Shown here piece after piece: positions 63,502-64,000 of a stretch of DNA of 64,000 nt. The notes beneath the pieces are model-generated. The model did not search any database, was not told where the DNA came from, and worked only from the letters and a program-made list of their open reading frames with translations. Every line of letters starts with the position of its first letter. Position 1 is the stretch's first letter. The DNA is from Acidobacteriota bacterium (lineage in GTDB: Bacteria > Acidobacteriota > Blastocatellia > Pyrinomonadales > Pyrinomonadaceae), in NCBI GenBank assembly GCA_003697135.1, contig RFGC01000035.1, positions 452,586 through 516,585 of the forward strand, in the 5' to 3' direction. The translations under genes and the position numbers were made by a program.

Positions 63502-63531
63502 AAAAAGCCACTCTGTTAAGAGTGGCTTTTT
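63502..63531. terminator. Bidirectional rho-independent terminator
   Basis: AAAAAGCCACTCT and AGAGTGGCTTTTT pair over 13 bases around loop GTTA, with A and T tracts on the two sides. It serves the M28 gene on the plus strand and the 5S rRNA transcript on the minus strand. Confidence 0.85.
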
Positions 63532-63540
63532 GATTATGAG

Positions 63541-63657
<117 letters not shown>

Positions 63658-63810
63658 AATTTTCAAATCTTTTCAACGAAGCTAAATGGATCAATTATCT
63701 CTTCTTACGAAGTCTCTTTAAAAATCCATTATGGTTCAATTAACTGAATCTTGACAACTGAATAGTCCTGATCTCGAAAATGGCTGGATTTTACTGCTAA
63801 GTAAGTTTTA

Positions 63811-64000
<190 letters not shown>

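Overview
The window reads as a chromosomal segment of a low-GC (about 40% by eye, not counted) Gram-negative bacterium, most likely an Acidobacteriota member close to Blastocatellia. That placement is an inference from gene content: Omp85/TamB outer-membrane assembly proteins, two tandem DUF3857 transglutaminase-like proteins, many Sec-exported proteins and lipoproteins, and a class I FbaB-type aldolase. No phage, insertion sequence, CRISPR array or plasmid gene was seen. Most of the window is housekeeping or envelope genes.

Layout. 1-5007: the 3' part of tamB and an overlapping Omp85 gene with an unusually long POTRA region. 5028-8491 (minus): an exported LolA/RseB-like protein, an ECF sigma factor, a membrane anti-sigma-like protein ending in a PDZ domain, and a CPBP intramembrane protease; together they look like an envelope-stress module. 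8634-10335: trmL and fbaB. 10509-14535: two exported DUF3857 proteins, one with and one without a transglutaminase catalytic triad. 14637-17087 (minus): tRNA-Lys, a nucleotide-sugar epimerase and UDP-glucose dehydrogenase. 17208-18522 (minus): two exported FecR-like proteins sharing an unusual SPTR tail. 18752-26323: M14 carboxypeptidase, histidine kinase, PilZ protein, glutamine cyclotransferase lipoprotein, a PPIase/DsbA-like fusion and a BtuF-like protein. 26367-29169: a VOC protein, an unknown membrane-anchored protein and a dienoyl-CoA reductase-like SDR. 29248-33210: trpE, an ankyrin lipoprotein, trpG and trpD. 33294-37339 (minus): recG, an SDR and an acid phosphatase.

37619-44127 (minus) is the classic translation cluster thrS-infC-rpmI-rplT-pheS-pheT. 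infC has an AUA start inside the end of thrS, PheS carries a DnaJ-like cysteine insert, and PheT lacks the usual tRNA-binding OB domain. 44277-47948 (plus): a DCC protein, mutS2 and dapD. 48292-49703: two unknown genes behind a long leader. 49917-55243: def, a small protein, a pruA-type dehydrogenase, cdsA and aspS. 55342-58314 (minus): a CPA2 antiporter and an MFS transporter. 58372-63480: xylFGH plus an M28 peptidase. At the right edge the 5S gene and the 3' end of 23S rRNA are read on the minus strand, facing the M28 gene across a bidirectional terminator.

The best candidates for undescribed biology are the sigma/PDZ/intramembrane-protease module, the FecR-like pair with the shared C-terminal tail, and the secreted cysteine-cluster protein with its beta-sandwich-like neighbour.
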